Source: Halalkalibacter suaedae (GTDB lineage: Bacteria; Bacillota; Bacilli; Bacillales; Bacillaceae_D). Taken from it: a DNA stretch of 64,000 nucleotides. Each line of letters begins with the position of its first letter. Within the stretch, counting starts at the first letter, position 1. The DNA lies in NCBI RefSeq assembly GCF_017939705.1, contig NZ_JAGKSQ010000001.1, positions 434,001 to 498,000 on the forward strand, given 5' to 3'. The translations under genes were made by a program, and so were the position numbers. Below, in pieces: positions 1 through 12,813 of this stretch. The notes beneath the pieces are model-generated. The model was not told the origin of the DNA and did no database searches. It worked only from the letters and a program-made list of their open reading frames with translations.

Positions 1-16
1 AACTAAGACCATATTC

Positions 17-50
17 AAAGCCCGCGATGAGTTACCTCATTGCGGGCTTT
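17..50 (-). terminator. Intrinsic terminator downstream of lipA
   Basis: Inverted repeat with arms AAAGCCCGC(A/G)ATGAG and CTCAT(T/C)GCGGGCTTT and a short loop. It starts six bases beyond the lipA stop codon. The T-run after the stem is short, so termination strength is uncertain. Confidence 0.7.
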
Positions 51-55
51 GATTG

Positions 56-958
56 TTATTGAACTTTTGCTGCTTCGGCACGAACCTGTGCTTCATTAAC
101 CTGCTCGTCAGCATGGTAGGATGAGCGAACCAAAGGACCTGCTTCACAATGGTTAAATCCTTTGCTCAGAGCGATTTCTTTAAATTCAGCAAATTCATCT
201 GGATGATAGTATTTTTGAACCTTCAAATGTTTCTTCGATGGTTGCAAATACTGTCCGATCGTCATGATATCTACACCAACTGCACGAAGATCATCCATCG
301 TTTCGATAATTTCTTCCTTTGTTTCTCCAAGTCCAATCATTAAGCTGGATTTGGTCGGAATATCTGGATGTAGCTCCTTTGCCCGCTTCAAAAACTCAAG
401 AGTACGATCATATGTAGCACGAGCTCGAACTCTAGGAGTCAGACGGCGAACGGTCTCAATATTATGATTCATAATATTCGGTCTAGCTTCCATTAATGTT
501 TTTAGGTTATCAAAGCTACCTAACATATCGGATGGCAAGACCTCAATTGTACAGAACGGATTACGTCTACGTACGGCACGAACCGTTTCAGCATAAACGG
601 CAGATCCACCATCCTTCAGATCATCACGAGCCACTGCGGTAATAACAACATGCTTTAAGCCCATTTGCTCAACCGACTCTGCTACTCGTTCTGGCTCTTG
701 AAGATCAAGCTCATTTGGTAAGCCTGTCTTAACTGCACAAAAACGACAAGCACGTGTACATATATCTCCTAAAATCATAAAGGTTGCCGTTTTTCTTACT
801 GCCCAGCATTCGTGAATATTAGGACAACGTGCTTCTTCACATACAGTGTTAAGCTTTTGTTCACGCATCATTTTCTTTAAGCCTGTATATGATTCATTTG
901 TATTTAATTTAATTTTAAGCCAGTCAGGCTTTCGAAGATGTTCTTCCTTCTTTGCCAT
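56..958 (-). CDS. lipA: Lipoyl synthase
   Basis: Radical-SAM enzyme that inserts two sulfurs into protein-bound octanoyl groups to make lipoyl cofactors, needed by GcvH (also in this window) and 2-oxoacid dehydrogenases. The 300-residue protein shows both LipA cysteine sets: Cys40/45/51 in [12 protein letters not shown] (auxiliary cluster) and Cys67/71/74 in CTRACRFC (radical-SAM cluster). I start at [10 protein letters not shown] because it matches the usual LipA N-terminus and has GGAG a suitable distance upstream; the reading frame stays open further upstream to 1060. Divergent from lytH, as in B. subtilis. Identification is secure. Confidence 0.97.
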   Translation of the reverse strand: MAKKEEHLRKPDWLKIKLNTNESYTGLKKMMREQKLNTVCEEARCPNIHECWAVRKTATFMILGDICTRACRFCAVKTGLPNELDLQEPERVAESVEQMGLKHVVITAVARDDLKDGGSAVYAETVRAVRRRNPFCTIEVLPSDMLGSFDNLKTLMEARPNIMNHNIETVRRLTPRVRARATYDRTLEFLKRAKELHPDIPTKSSLMIGLGETKEEIIETMDDLRAVGVDIMTIGQYLQPSKKHLKVQKYYHPDEFAEFKEIALSKGFNHCEAGPLVRSSYHADEQVNEAQVRAEAAKVQ

Positions 959-1132
959 ATCTTTCACTCCATCCAAACGTGCATTTTGTCTCATCCTCTT
1001 TACTTTACCATGTTTTGACGAAAATGACCAAGTAATGAGGGTTAATTTCCAATGATTCACACTGATGATTTTCCTTTTTTACACCACACTATATTTTAGA
1101 GAGAAGAGCATCGAAAATGAAAGGAGCTTCAT

Positions 1133-2131
1133 ATGTTATTCCTAAGGTTAACCCTATTATTTGCAATCATTGTAGCTGTTTTGACGCCAATGACCACTCT
1201 TGCGGCAGAACAGGAAGAGCTAACAACTGAGCAAAAATATGAAAAGCGCCTAGAGCTTTATCAAAAAATGGAATCAGTTACTACAATCCCTTGGGCCTAT
1301 TTCGCTGCAGTGGATACGTATGAACGCGGCTTAAGACGTTCACAAAAGGACCTCCCAAAAGAAGAAGGCCTAGTTGCGATCTACTATTCAGAAGACGAAT
1401 GGGCTGGACAACTCAATCCAGATAAAAAAGACACGAACCCCATCTCCATTGAATTTTTTGGAGGCGTTGGTCTTGATGGTGATGGTGATGGATTAGCAGA
1501 CCGAACAAATGATGAAGATATTTTGTACACATTTGCACATTATCTTGAATCGTTTGGATTTACTGAAGAAGATTTCAGAATTGCGTTATGGGAGAAGTAT
1601 CAACGAGTTCAATCAGTAAATATTACGTACGGCCATGCAAAAGTCTATCAGAAGTTTAACACATTAGATTTAGATGACCATGCATTTCCAATGCCACTTC
1701 GCCATAACTTCAGCTACAACAATACATGGGGAGACCGTCGTGGTTGGGGTGGCCGAAGAATTCATGAAGGTACAGATATTTTCGCCAACTACAATGTACC
1801 GATACAAGCAACCGCCTATGGTGTTGTTGAGATAAAAGGATGGAATAGTTATGGAGGTTGGAGGATTGGGATTCGTGACCTCGATAATATTTATCATTAC
1901 TACGCTCACTTAAGTGGATTTGAAAAGGGAATTGAAGAAGGCTCAATTGTCTCTCCTGGAGACGTTATTGGCTATTGCGGAAGCTCGGGATATGGAAAGC
2001 CAGGTACACAAGGAAAATTCCCACCGCATCTTCATTATGGGATGTACCGGGATAACGGTTATACAGAATGGTCCTTTGACCCATATCCATCATTGAAGAA
2101 TTGGGAACGAGAAGCACGTAAGAAAAAATAA
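1133..2131 (+). CDS. lytH: M23-family sporulation peptidase, LytH-like (L-Ala-D-Glu endopeptidase)
   Basis: Secreted LytM/M23 zinc peptidase of 332 residues. An N-terminal hydrophobic signal segment (about residues 3-24, ending in LAAE) is followed by a spore-specific N-domain and a C-terminal M23 domain with the zinc ligands in HEGTD (about residue 213) and HLHYG (about 301). In B. subtilis LytH cleaves cortex peptidoglycan stems in the mother cell; I infer the same role from synteny with lipA and yunB. RBS AAAGGAG lies just upstream of the ATG. Convergent with yunB, with a repeat element between them. Confidence 0.88.
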   Translation: MLFLRLTLLFAIIVAVLTPMTTLAAEQEELTTEQKYEKRLELYQKMESVTTIPWAYFAAVDTYERGLRRSQKDLPKEEGLVAIYYSEDEWAGQLNPDKKDTNPISIEFFGGVGLDGDGDGLADRTNDEDILYTFAHYLESFGFTEEDFRIALWEKYQRVQSVNITYGHAKVYQKFNTLDLDDHAFPMPLRHNFSYNNTWGDRRGWGGRRIHEGTDIFANYNVPIQATAYGVVEIKGWNSYGGWRIGIRDLDNIYHYYAHLSGFEKGIEEGSIVSPGDVIGYCGSSGYGKPGTQGKFPPHLHYGMYRDNGYTEWSFDPYPSLKNWEREARKKK

Positions 2132-2136
2132 GTAGA

Positions 2137-2280
2137 AACAGGCTGGGACAAAAGTGATTTAACTAATAGAAAATCCGAACACTGAGTTGGCGGATGTAAA
2201 CCGCTCCTGAAATATACTACGCTAGGTAATCACTTTGTTCGGTATTTCAGTTAGACACTTTTGTTATGTCCCAGCCTGTT
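2137..2280 (+). repeat. Family A intergenic repeat, copy A1 (core-less form)
   Basis: Near-perfect outer arms AACAGGCTGGGACA and TGTCCCAGCCTGTT enclose 116 bases. It shares with the full copies the left segment AACCGCTCCTGAAATATAC and the right segment TTGTTCGGTATTTCAGTTAG. The GC-rich core of the other copies is missing, and the junction falls at a CGCT. It sits between the convergent lytH and yunB genes and probably also acts as a two-way terminator (inference). Confidence 0.85.
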
Positions 2281-2282
2281 TT

Positions 2283-3032
2283 TTATTCTCCACTACCACT
2301 ATTTGTCGGTGTATCCGATGGAATAATCATGCCACCTTCTGAAAAGACATCAGGTACATCACCTTGAATATTAATGATCCCGATTGGAATTTCTGTCTCT
2401 ACCGAATCTTCATTCGTTGCAAATGGAATAACAATTCTTACATCAACTACAATTTTAAAATTAATTAGCATCGTTGTATTATTTATCCCAGTTTCAATAA
2501 TTTCATAAGAAAGATTCGTTTGAGCATCACCAATGACAGAGAAACGAACTGGAATCTGGGGACCAAGTTGGGCTAACAAGACATTGTTCGTTGCCTGACC
2601 AAGTGGAATTTTATAGACGATTCCACCTTCATTTGTTTCAACAACCTCATCATCTTCCATGTAGGGTGTTCCGTGTTCAATATCGTCTAAGCGATTCTGT
2701 ACCAAATTACCTGCATCAGATACAACCTGATTATAAATTTGTGTATTAAATTGTGTCGTTAACGTATCTCCAACTCTTTCTTGGATAAAGAGCTTCGATT
2801 GATCCAGTTGATCAACAATGCTCGTATCAACGACCTCATTAATCGCTTTTGCTGCAATGACTTTTGTTTCTGTTGTTGCGATATCTATTAAGGTTGGTCT
2901 AATCCCCTTATCAATAATCCAAAAACCTTGGACAGTTAAAGCCACAAATACAATAAATGATAGCAATAATACATAGCGATAAGGCAACGGCCCTTTGCGA
3001 GGACGTGCTTGTATTCTTCTAGGTGCTCTCAT
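2283..3032 (-). CDS. yunB: Sporulation protein YunB
   Basis: Protein of 249 residues with a basic N-terminus (RAPRRIQARPRKG) and one membrane segment at about residues 20-42, followed by an extracytoplasmic domain; this is the YunB architecture. In B. subtilis YunB is made in the mother cell and contributes to normal sporulation; its biochemical role is unknown. I start at MRAPRR because AAAGGGGG lies 8 bases upstream; the longer frame to 3086 lacks a comparable site. Neighbour genes match the B. subtilis lipA-lytH-yunB cluster. Confidence 0.88.
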   Translation of the reverse strand: MRAPRRIQARPRKGPLPYRYVLLLSFIVFVALTVQGFWIIDKGIRPTLIDIATTETKVIAAKAINEVVDTSIVDQLDQSKLFIQERVGDTLTTQFNTQIYNQVVSDAGNLVQNRLDDIEHGTPYMEDDEVVETNEGGIVYKIPLGQATNNVLLAQLGPQIPVRFSVIGDAQTNLSYEIIETGINNTTMLINFKIVVDVRIVIPFATNEDSVETEIPIGIINIQGDVPDVFSEGGMIIPSDTPTNSGSGE

Positions 3033-3099
3033 GCCAATATCCCCCTTTGTGCCATTGTATGCACTAAAGGAGGACAGTTTGACCAAAAATTAAATAAGC

Positions 3100-3585
3100 C
3101 TAGCTTTTCCGATCATACATCCTAAATTCGTGGGGATATTTGTTTTTTTCATCCACCGTACCAGCATCAACAGATGTAAGCATCCATTCACTTTGTTCTA
3201 TGTTAGGAAAATACGTATCGGCCTCAAAGACCGCATCAATATATGTTACATAAAGACGATCAACCTCTTCCCAAAACAAGGAGAAGATTTCTGTTCCACC
3301 GATGACAAATATTTCTTTATTCTCTTCGGCTAACTCAAGAACTTCAGCCTTTGTCGTGACGACTTCACAACCCTCTGCCACGTAGCTATCATCTCTTGTG
3401 ACAATGATGTTTCTTCGGTTTGGCAATGGTCGACCTATCGATTCAAAGGTTTTTCGACCCATCACAATCGTATGGCCTGTTGTCACTCTCTTAAAAAAAG
3501 CTAGATCGGCTGGCAAATGCCAAGGTAATTGATTCTCTTTTCCAATTGCTCTATTTTGGTCCATTGCCACAACAAATGAAATCAT
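3100..3585 (-). CDS. folA: Dihydrofolate reductase
   Basis: Reduces dihydrofolate to tetrahydrofolate with NADPH, regenerating the folate oxidised by thymidylate synthase. The 161 residues are typical length. Visible motifs are the N-terminal strand [15 protein letters not shown], the substrate loop [13 protein letters not shown] (about residues 20-32), the NADPH-binding GRKTFESIG (about 43-51) and VIGGTEIF (about 94-101). The start overlaps the thyA stop in an ATGA, so the two genes are translationally coupled. Confidence 0.97.
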   Translation of the reverse strand: MISFVVAMDQNRAIGKENQLPWHLPADLAFFKRVTTGHTIVMGRKTFESIGRPLPNRRNIIVTRDDSYVAEGCEVVTTKAEVLELAEENKEIFVIGGTEIFSLFWEEVDRLYVTYIDAVFEADTYFPNIEQSEWMLTSVDAGTVDEKNKYPHEFRMYDRKS

Positions 3586-4376
3586 ACAGATACCACTCCT
3601 TTAATATGTGGATGTGGATCGTAGCCTACTAGTTCAAAATCATCAATTGTAAAATCAAATATCGATTTCACATCCGGATTTAGCTTCATTGTTGGCAATT
3701 TACGCTCATCTCTTGTCAGTTGCAACTTAACCTGGTCAAGATGATTCAGATATATATGTGCATCTCCTAATGTATGTACAAATTCTCCAGGCTCTAAGTC
3801 TGTTACTTGAGCAATCATCATTGTTAACAAAGCATAGGAAGCAATATTGAATGGTACTCCTAAAAAGATATCTGCACTACGCTGGTATAACTGACACGAA
3901 AGCTTCCCGTCATTCACGTAAAATTGGAATAGACAATGACAAGGAGCGAGAGCCATATCATCGATTTCTGCAACATTCCATGCATTTACAATTAAACGAC
4001 GAGAGTCTGGATTATTTTTTATTTGGTCGATGATCTCACTGATTTGATCAACGGTCTTGCCATTCGCTCCTTCCCATGAGCGCCATTGCTTACCATATAC
4101 AGGACCTAGATCACCATGTTCATCAGCCCACTCATTCCAAATACGGACAGAATTATCTTGTAGATACTTAATATTCGTATCGCCTTTTAAAAACCAAAGC
4201 AATTCATGAATAATTGAACGAAGATGAAGCTTCTTTGTTGTGATGACTGGAAAGCCCTCTTTAAGATCAAACCGCATTTGATAGCCAAATGTACTAATTG
4301 TCCCAGTTCCTGTACGGTCGGTTTTCTCATTGCCATTAGCTAGTACAGCCTTACATAAGTCTAAATACTGTTTCAT
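3582..4376 (-). CDS. thyA: Thymidylate synthase (ThyA fold)
   Basis: Makes dTMP from dUMP with methylene-tetrahydrofolate, producing dihydrofolate for the FolA encoded immediately downstream. The 264-residue form matches the short bacterial enzyme (ThyB of B. subtilis). The catalytic cysteine is in [12 protein letters not shown] (about residue 146) and the dUMP-binding arginines are in [13 protein letters not shown]. The start at MKQYLDLC has AAGGGG upstream; an 18-codon upstream extension is in frame but has no RBS. Overlaps folA by 4 bases. Confidence 0.97.
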   Translation of the reverse strand: MKQYLDLCKAVLANGNEKTDRTGTGTISTFGYQMRFDLKEGFPVITTKKLHLRSIIHELLWFLKGDTNIKYLQDNSVRIWNEWADEHGDLGPVYGKQWRSWEGANGKTVDQISEIIDQIKNNPDSRRLIVNAWNVAEIDDMALAPCHCLFQFYVNDGKLSCQLYQRSADIFLGVPFNIASYALLTMMIAQVTDLEPGEFVHTLGDAHIYLNHLDQVKLQLTRDERKLPTMKLNPDVKSIFDFTIDDFELVGYDPHPHIKGVVSV

Positions 4377-4389
4377 CTTACATTTCCCC

Positions 4390-5490
4390 TTACAACTCTG
4401 ATTTTGCCAGCATTGTCTCGATCTCGACAATTGTGATATTTAAATGATCCATTAGATCAATATCATATGGATCGACATCAACACCGTTTTCCTTTATCAC
4501 TCGTATAACTGGATGCGTCGATAACTCCTTATTTTGTTTGACAACAATCCCAACACGATCGTCACTTAGAGTTACTGTTAAACCAACCGGATACATAGCA
4601 ATTGTTCGTCTAAACGCCTCTACTAATGACTTATCAAATTGATTTTCAACACCACTGTACAATAATTCTAATGCTTCGTGTGGCAACATTGGTTTTCTAT
4701 ATACACGTGACGATGTCACCGCATCAAACACATCAGCGATCGCAATGATTTTTGCATACTCGTGAATCGAATCTCCTGTTAACCCTTGTGGATAACCTGA
4801 TCCGTCGAGACGTTCATGATGTTGGAATGCACAATGTGCAGCTAACAAAGGAATATTAGGTAATTTCCTTAACACATCGAATCCTGCCTGAGCATGTGCT
4901 TGGACCTCTTTAAACTCGTCTGTCGATAATCGACCAGGCTTTTGCAAAACATCTAGCGGAACAACCATTTTACCTACATCATGTAAAATTGCCCCTAATC
5001 CAATCTCCATCATTTGCTTTTCATTATAGTTTAATTCAATCGCAATTCCCAAGGTATAAACCGTAACATTTAATGAGTGCGTAAAAACATAGTCATCATA
5101 AACAATAACATCTGATAAGACAGATAAAACATGCTTGTTCAATTTCAAATCATCTAAAATAGCATGAACGACTTGACTAAACCCTTTACTAAGATGTTCT
5201 CCGCTGAACGTTTTATTTAATCTCATATCATCAGCAATCGAAGTGAACTCAGATTTTATAGTCTGAATTGCCTTTTGCTTCGTTTCTTCTTTAATCATAT
5301 CTGAGTGCTCTATATCTTTCGTCCGTTCATCTTGAATATATACAATTGGAATCCCTAGTTCATTTAATCGTCCTAGAACTCTTTTCGTTAAAGTAGCCCC
5401 TCGATGCAGAAGAATTTGACCATTATCGTTATATATCGCCTTACCGAGCTTTTCGCCCTCACTAATGGACTTAATCGACACTAACCTCAT
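4390..5490 (-). CDS. HD-GYP domain protein (probable cyclic-di-nucleotide phosphodiesterase)
   Basis: Protein of 366 residues. Residues 1-60 form a short N-terminal domain typical of Firmicute HD-GYP proteins; residues about 120-300 are the HD-GYP domain, with the metal-binding HD pair in ILHDVGK, the following HAQAGF and [12 protein letters not shown], and the late [10 protein letters not shown]. Family members hydrolyse c-di-GMP or related nucleotides. No receiver or membrane domain is seen, so the input signal is unknown. Start chosen at MRLVSIKS with AAGGGAG upstream. It lies 13 bases upstream of thyA in the same direction, so cotranscription is likely. Confidence 0.85.
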   Translation of the reverse strand: MRLVSIKSISEGEKLGKAIYNDNGQILLHRGATLTKRVLGRLNELGIPIVYIQDERTKDIEHSDMIKEETKQKAIQTIKSEFTSIADDMRLNKTFSGEHLSKGFSQVVHAILDDLKLNKHVLSVLSDVIVYDDYVFTHSLNVTVYTLGIAIELNYNEKQMMEIGLGAILHDVGKMVVPLDVLQKPGRLSTDEFKEVQAHAQAGFDVLRKLPNIPLLAAHCAFQHHERLDGSGYPQGLTGDSIHEYAKIIAIADVFDAVTSSRVYRKPMLPHEALELLYSGVENQFDKSLVEAFRRTIAMYPVGLTVTLSDDRVGIVVKQNKELSTHPVIRVIKENGVDVDPYDIDLMDHLNITIVEIETMLAKSEL

Positions 5491-5631
5491 TATAAACTCC
5501 CTTTTCGACAAAAAAATATGCTATCTCCAATTTTACAACATTCTCCCCCAACCGTCTTCTATTTAAACGAAAAATAAACACCAAAAGGTGAAATAATTAC
5601 CTAATGAGACTTAAAGACGATTATTTCATGA

Positions 5632-5667
5632 AAAGACCCAAAGGTACATTTCCTACCTTTGGGTCTT
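5632..5667 (-). terminator. Intrinsic terminator downstream of yunC
   Basis: Perfect hairpin with arms AAAGACCCAAAGGTA and TACCTTTGGGTCTTT and a 6-base loop, only a few bases past the yunC stop. T-rich sequence on both sides suggests it may work in both directions. Confidence 0.85.
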
Positions 5668-5671
5668 TGTT

Positions 5672-5971
5672 TTACATTTTTAATAAAGCGTCCTTACCTT
5701 TCATTCCTGTTGTAATTCCTAGTTGTTCTGCTTCTAGAGTTACTGATTCAAGAGGTGCCTCTAGTAATTGGTCAATTGTCCTAACACCAACAGCGCGCCC
5801 TGCAATAATTTTACGTTCTTTTAATTTTTCGTTTAGCAGAGCGACATCAAGTGCTCCACACATAATATAGCCATTATCATTCATGACAGCCATGAAATTT
5901 GTTTTAGGAAGCTTTAATGTAACTGCAATAAATGTTTTGTCTTCAATTTGAATTGGACTCATATCTAACAT
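5672..5971 (-). CDS. yunC: YunC, DUF1805 protein
   Basis: Small protein of 99 residues matching the DUF1805/YunC family, whose function is not established. Visible hallmarks are the glycine-rich middle (NGYIMCGALDVALLN) and the stretch IIAGRAVGVRTIDQLL. No signal peptide or membrane segment. I start at MLDMSPIQ, 9 bases after GAGAGGA; an internal Met four codons on is also possible. Next to yunD as in B. subtilis, with its own terminator immediately downstream. Confidence 0.85.
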   Translation of the reverse strand: MLDMSPIQIEDKTFIAVTLKLPKTNFMAVMNDNGYIMCGALDVALLNEKLKERKIIAGRAVGVRTIDQLLEAPLESVTLEAEQLGITTGMKGKDALLKM

Positions 5972-6040
5972 ACAACCACGTCCTCTCACTCATATTTATA
6001 TAGTACGTTATGAATGATCAATCGAAGTTGTGATAGAGGC

Positions 6041-7405
6041 TTATGTCCAAATTTCATTTAGCTTCCATGCCAAAACATCACGTAGCATTTCTGGCATGAA
6101 ATAAACTTTCTCTTCAGCTGCTGTAATGTCTGGAAATAAGAAACCAAATGTATACATATCTAAAGTCGCAAGCGTGTAAATCCGCTCCTCTTCTAATGGG
6201 GCACCCATAATAGAGACAGCTATCACTTCATTGTTTTCATTTAATTGATAGTCGATTCCCGTAAAGATTGTTTTCCCTAGCACCTTCCCCCGAAATCCAA
6301 AACCCTTCAACTCTAACTCAGTTATTTCCTTTGATTGTGCTCGTTGTAGAGTCCGGAGAAGCTCATCACCTTTAAGTCGTACTGTACAGGGGTTAATAGG
6401 ATGAGGACAAACAGTAAGTATATCTTCCTTCGTTAATCTCCCTTGAGGAATCGACCTCAACAGCACTCCTGCATTAATCATTCCGATTTCTTCATTACAC
6501 CAGCTTGTGACTGCATCACATAAGAGTTGAACGATTTCCGTTGTGTGTTGCCAATTAACTTCAAGCTCTTTTGGTAGAGTTGCTATTGTTTCAGATAACA
6601 GAAGCTTCGATCGCTCATATAAATTAATTAAAAGCTGATCAGTCTGTTGATCGGTTTTCCCAAAGTGATTAAGTAATATTGATTTCTTGTCTACGATCTG
6701 TCGCCGATCCAGGTCAAAATCAATCGTTATTCTTCCTAAGAAAGCCCCGTGCTTCCCAGCTTGAGCAATAAGCGTTTCGTTGATGATTAGACCATCGATC
6801 AGAACATGGTGAGTGTGTGCTCCAATAATTACGTCTATCCCTTCAAATGCTTCAGCTAGTTTTTGATCTTTATGTAAACCTAAATGCGACATAAGGATAA
6901 CGATATCTGCTTTGTGTCTCAGAGTAGGGAGATATCGTTCAAGTGTTTCAACAGGATCCTTTATTAACCATCCTAATTGCTCATAAAAACGATAAAAAGG
7001 GGCTGTTAAACCAATAACCGCTATTTTCGCTCCATTCGGCATCTGATGGATTACATAGTCCTTACACCATCTTGGTCGCTCGTTATTTGGTTCACGTAAA
7101 TTAGCAACTAACACCGGAAAGGAAGCATGGTCATAAAGGGAGGAAAGGTCCTCCTTTGCAAACGTAATCCCTTCATTATTTCCAATCGTTACATAATCAA
7201 CATCAGCTGCATTCAAAAGCTCTACATTCCCTTTACCAGATGTCGCCTCCGTTATTGGATGGCTCCTGTCAGCATGATCTCCTAAATCAAGGTAAAGTGT
7301 CGATGCATCACGTTGACTTTTAACATAGGCAACAATCTCTGACCAATGCTCGAAACCACTGTGTATATCATTGGTATGAAAAATGGTAATCCGCTCAGTT
7401 GTCAT
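6041..7405 (-). CDS. yunD: Metallophosphatase / 5'-nucleotidase family protein YunD
   Basis: Protein of 454 residues with the two-domain UshA/5'-nucleotidase plan. The N-terminal calcineurin-like phosphoesterase carries the metal ligands in HTNDIHSG (about residue 11), LDLGDHAD (about 41), IGNNEG (about 77), SHLG and GAHTHH (about 196-200). The C-terminal nucleotidase domain binds substrate. There is no signal peptide, so it is probably cytoplasmic, as YunD is thought to be. Substrate is unproved; homologues hydrolyse nucleotides or nucleotide sugars. RBS GGAGGG precedes the ATG. Confidence 0.88.
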   Translation of the reverse strand: MTTERITIFHTNDIHSGFEHWSEIVAYVKSQRDASTLYLDLGDHADRSHPITEATSGKGNVELLNAADVDYVTIGNNEGITFAKEDLSSLYDHASFPVLVANLREPNNERPRWCKDYVIHQMPNGAKIAVIGLTAPFYRFYEQLGWLIKDPVETLERYLPTLRHKADIVILMSHLGLHKDQKLAEAFEGIDVIIGAHTHHVLIDGLIINETLIAQAGKHGAFLGRITIDFDLDRRQIVDKKSILLNHFGKTDQQTDQLLINLYERSKLLLSETIATLPKELEVNWQHTTEIVQLLCDAVTSWCNEEIGMINAGVLLRSIPQGRLTKEDILTVCPHPINPCTVRLKGDELLRTLQRAQSKEITELELKGFGFRGKVLGKTIFTGIDYQLNENNEVIAVSIMGAPLEEERIYTLATLDMYTFGFLFPDITAAEEKVYFMPEMLRDVLAWKLNEIWT

Positions 7406-7443
7406 AAAACCCTCCTTTTAACCTTATGTCATGAGCAGAATAA

Positions 7444-8280
7444 TCAAGAAAACAAATCTAGTTGTCTAGGAGCAAGCCCCCCATATTCAATCCCAAGTAA
7501 ATCTATGAGCTGGGCAGCATTATCAGCAGCATCCCCACCAGAATTATTATTAAAGATAAGATAAATATCATCTGATTTCAATAATGACAGGTTCTCCATC
7601 CATTGCTCTAACTCCTCTTTATTATAGCGATACAAATAACGCACATCTCTCCAAGAGCCGTTGCCGGGGTCATTCCAGCCATGTACATTACGACCATGAA
7701 ACCGTATTAACGTTTTCTCTTGCGATGTAACCTCAAGAATCGTCGGAATCGATCCTGGTCCTGCTTGAGGCTCATCACAAATGCTATGAATCCAACCTTC
7801 ATTACGCATGAATGCTAACGTTTTCGGCTTGAATTCCGGACGAAACCAGGATTGATGTCTAAATTCTAACGCAACAGGGATATCTTTGAATTGCTCCCTT
7901 AAATAGCGAACCCATTGGACATGCTCTTTCTTGCAATCAAACCAAGGCGGAAACTGACAAAGAACCATTGCTAATTTATTTGCATGAATCAGCGGCTCGA
8001 GCGATCCAATAAAAGCCGTGAACATTTCTTCTTTTGTCTGAAATGGTGCAAACCCTCTCTGGTGCCCAGTCATTCCTTGATAAGCCTTAACAATAAATTG
8101 AAAGTCTTTCGGAGTCTCTTTTGACCACTTCTCCATATTCCTCAATGGTTGAATAGCATAAAAGGATGAATCTAGTTCCACAATAGGAAAATGGCCTGCA
8201 TATGCCTCCAGCTTTGAACGCGTGCCTACAGGATAAAGAGAATCATGATCTCCCCAACCAGCTAAGCCTATGTAAATCAT
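7444..8280 (-). CDS. yunF: DUF72 family protein YunF
   Basis: DUF72 TIM-barrel-like protein of 278 residues, function unknown. Characteristic elements are the N-terminal MIYIGLAGWGDH, the ELDSSFYAI segment, the FQFIVKAYQGMTGH region (family consensus F.F..K....TH), CQFPPWF, and the C-terminal IYLIFNNNSGGDAADNA (family consensus Y.yFNN...g.A..NA). Start has GGGGAG upstream. It precedes yunD with a 38-base gap and the same orientation, so yunF-yunD-yunC probably form one unit. Confidence 0.88.
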   Translation of the reverse strand: MIYIGLAGWGDHDSLYPVGTRSKLEAYAGHFPIVELDSSFYAIQPLRNMEKWSKETPKDFQFIVKAYQGMTGHQRGFAPFQTKEEMFTAFIGSLEPLIHANKLAMVLCQFPPWFDCKKEHVQWVRYLREQFKDIPVALEFRHQSWFRPEFKPKTLAFMRNEGWIHSICDEPQAGPGSIPTILEVTSQEKTLIRFHGRNVHGWNDPGNGSWRDVRYLYRYNKEELEQWMENLSLLKSDDIYLIFNNNSGGDAADNAAQLIDLLGIEYGGLAPRQLDLFS

Positions 8281-8297
8281 CGTCTATCTCCCCTATG

Positions 8298-8363
8298 TAA
8301 AAAAAGTGATCCACAATCCACTCTCTCCACCATTGCTGATGTCGAAAACGAATGTGAATCACC
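8298..8363 (-). terminator. Probable terminator of the suf operon
   Basis: On the minus strand, GTGATTCACA pairs (9 of 10) with TGTGGATCAC across a loop of about 37 bases, followed at once by a run of seven T. It lies between the sufB stop and the yunF RBS. The long loop makes it less certain than the other terminators. Confidence 0.5.
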
Positions 8364-8382
8364 CTCTTTGATCATAAATATA

Positions 8383-9780
8383 TTAACCGATAGAGCCTTC
8401 CATTTCAAAGCTGATCAGACGGTTCATCTCAACAGCATATTCCATCGGAAGTTCTTTCGTAAATGGTTCAATAAAGCCCATAACGATCATTTCTACCGCT
8501 TCTTGCTCAGGAATACCACGGCTCATAAGATAGAACAATTGCTCTTCTGATACTTTTGAAACCGTCGCTTCGTGCTCAAGTGTAATATTGTTATTAAGAA
8601 TTTCATTGTAAGGAATAGTATCAGATGTCGACTGATTATCCATGATTAGAGTATCGCACTCAATCTTCGCTTTTGAGCCTTCTGATTTACGACCGAAGTG
8701 ACAAATACCACGGTACGTTACTTTACCACCATGCTTTGAAATCGACTTAGAAATAATCGTCGATGAACAGTTAGGTGCTAAATGGTGAACTTTCGCCCCA
8801 GCATCTTGGTGCTGCCCTTTACCTGCAATAGCGATAGAAAGGATGGTACCCTTTGCTCCTTCACCACGCATAATAACAGCAGGATATTTCATAGTCAGCT
8901 TAGAACCGATATTACCATCAACCCACTCCATTGTCGCACCAGCATCAGCAACCGCACGCTTAGTTACTAGGTTATAGATGTTTGGAGCCCAGTTTTGAAT
9001 CGTTGTATAGCGGCAATACGCATCTTTTTTAACGATGATTTCAACAACAGCACTATGAAGTGAGTTCGTTGAATACACAGGAGCTGTACATCCTTCAACA
9101 TAGTGAACAGAGCTATCTTCATCAGCAATAATTAATGTACGCTCGAATTGTCCCATGTTTTCAGAGTTAATACGGAAATAAGCTTGTAATGGTGTATCAG
9201 TTTTCACACCTTTTGGTACATAAATAAATGATCCACCAGACCATACAGCAGAATTTAATGCTGCGAATTTATTATCAGAAGGTGGGATAATTGTACCGAA
9301 ATGCTCTCTAAAGATCTCTTCGTGTTCTTTTAGGGCATTATCCGTATCTGTAAACAGAATCCCTTGTTCAGTCAATTCTTCCTTCATACTGTGATAAACA
9401 ACTTCAGATTCATACTGTGCTGAAACCCCTGCTAAATACTTTTGTTCTGCTTCAGGAATACCAAGCTTATCAAACGTATTTTTAATTTCTTCAGGAACCT
9501 CATCCCAAGACTTCTCTGATTTTTCTGATGGCTTTACATAGTAAGTAATGTCATCAAAGTTTAATTCAGCTAAGTCACCACCCCATTGTGGCATTGGCAT
9601 TTTATAAAACATTTCTAACGATTTTAAACGGAAGTCCAACATCCATTGTGGTTCGCTTTTCATACGCGAAATTTCTTCAACGATTTCTTTCGTTAATCCG
9701 CGTTTTGAACGGAAAATTGAAACATCACGGTCAGAGAAACCATATTTATATTCTCCGATATCAGGCATTTTCTTAGCCAT
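8383..9780 (-). CDS. sufB: SUF Fe-S cluster assembly protein SufB
   Basis: Scaffold subunit of the SufBCD complex, where new iron-sulfur clusters are built from persulfide sulfur delivered by SufS/SufU. The 465 residues are full length and begin with the usual [15 protein letters not shown]. The C-terminal beta-helix core is recognisable by [19 protein letters not shown] and the [21 protein letters not shown] tail shared with SufD. Last gene of sufCDSUB and preceded by AAGGAGG. Family assignment is secure. Confidence 0.97.
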   Translation of the reverse strand: MAKKMPDIGEYKYGFSDRDVSIFRSKRGLTKEIVEEISRMKSEPQWMLDFRLKSLEMFYKMPMPQWGGDLAELNFDDITYYVKPSEKSEKSWDEVPEEIKNTFDKLGIPEAEQKYLAGVSAQYESEVVYHSMKEELTEQGILFTDTDNALKEHEEIFREHFGTIIPPSDNKFAALNSAVWSGGSFIYVPKGVKTDTPLQAYFRINSENMGQFERTLIIADEDSSVHYVEGCTAPVYSTNSLHSAVVEIIVKKDAYCRYTTIQNWAPNIYNLVTKRAVADAGATMEWVDGNIGSKLTMKYPAVIMRGEGAKGTILSIAIAGKGQHQDAGAKVHHLAPNCSSTIISKSISKHGGKVTYRGICHFGRKSEGSKAKIECDTLIMDNQSTSDTIPYNEILNNNITLEHEATVSKVSEEQLFYLMSRGIPEQEAVEMIVMGFIEPFTKELPMEYAVEMNRLISFEMEGSIG

Positions 9781-9805
9781 TTGAAACCCTCCTTAGGTTT
9801 TGAAA

Positions 9806-12769
<2,964 letters not shown>

Positions 12770-12813
12770 ACATTTACCCACCCTTTGCTTTAAATTCTGC
12801 TTATTCTAGTATA

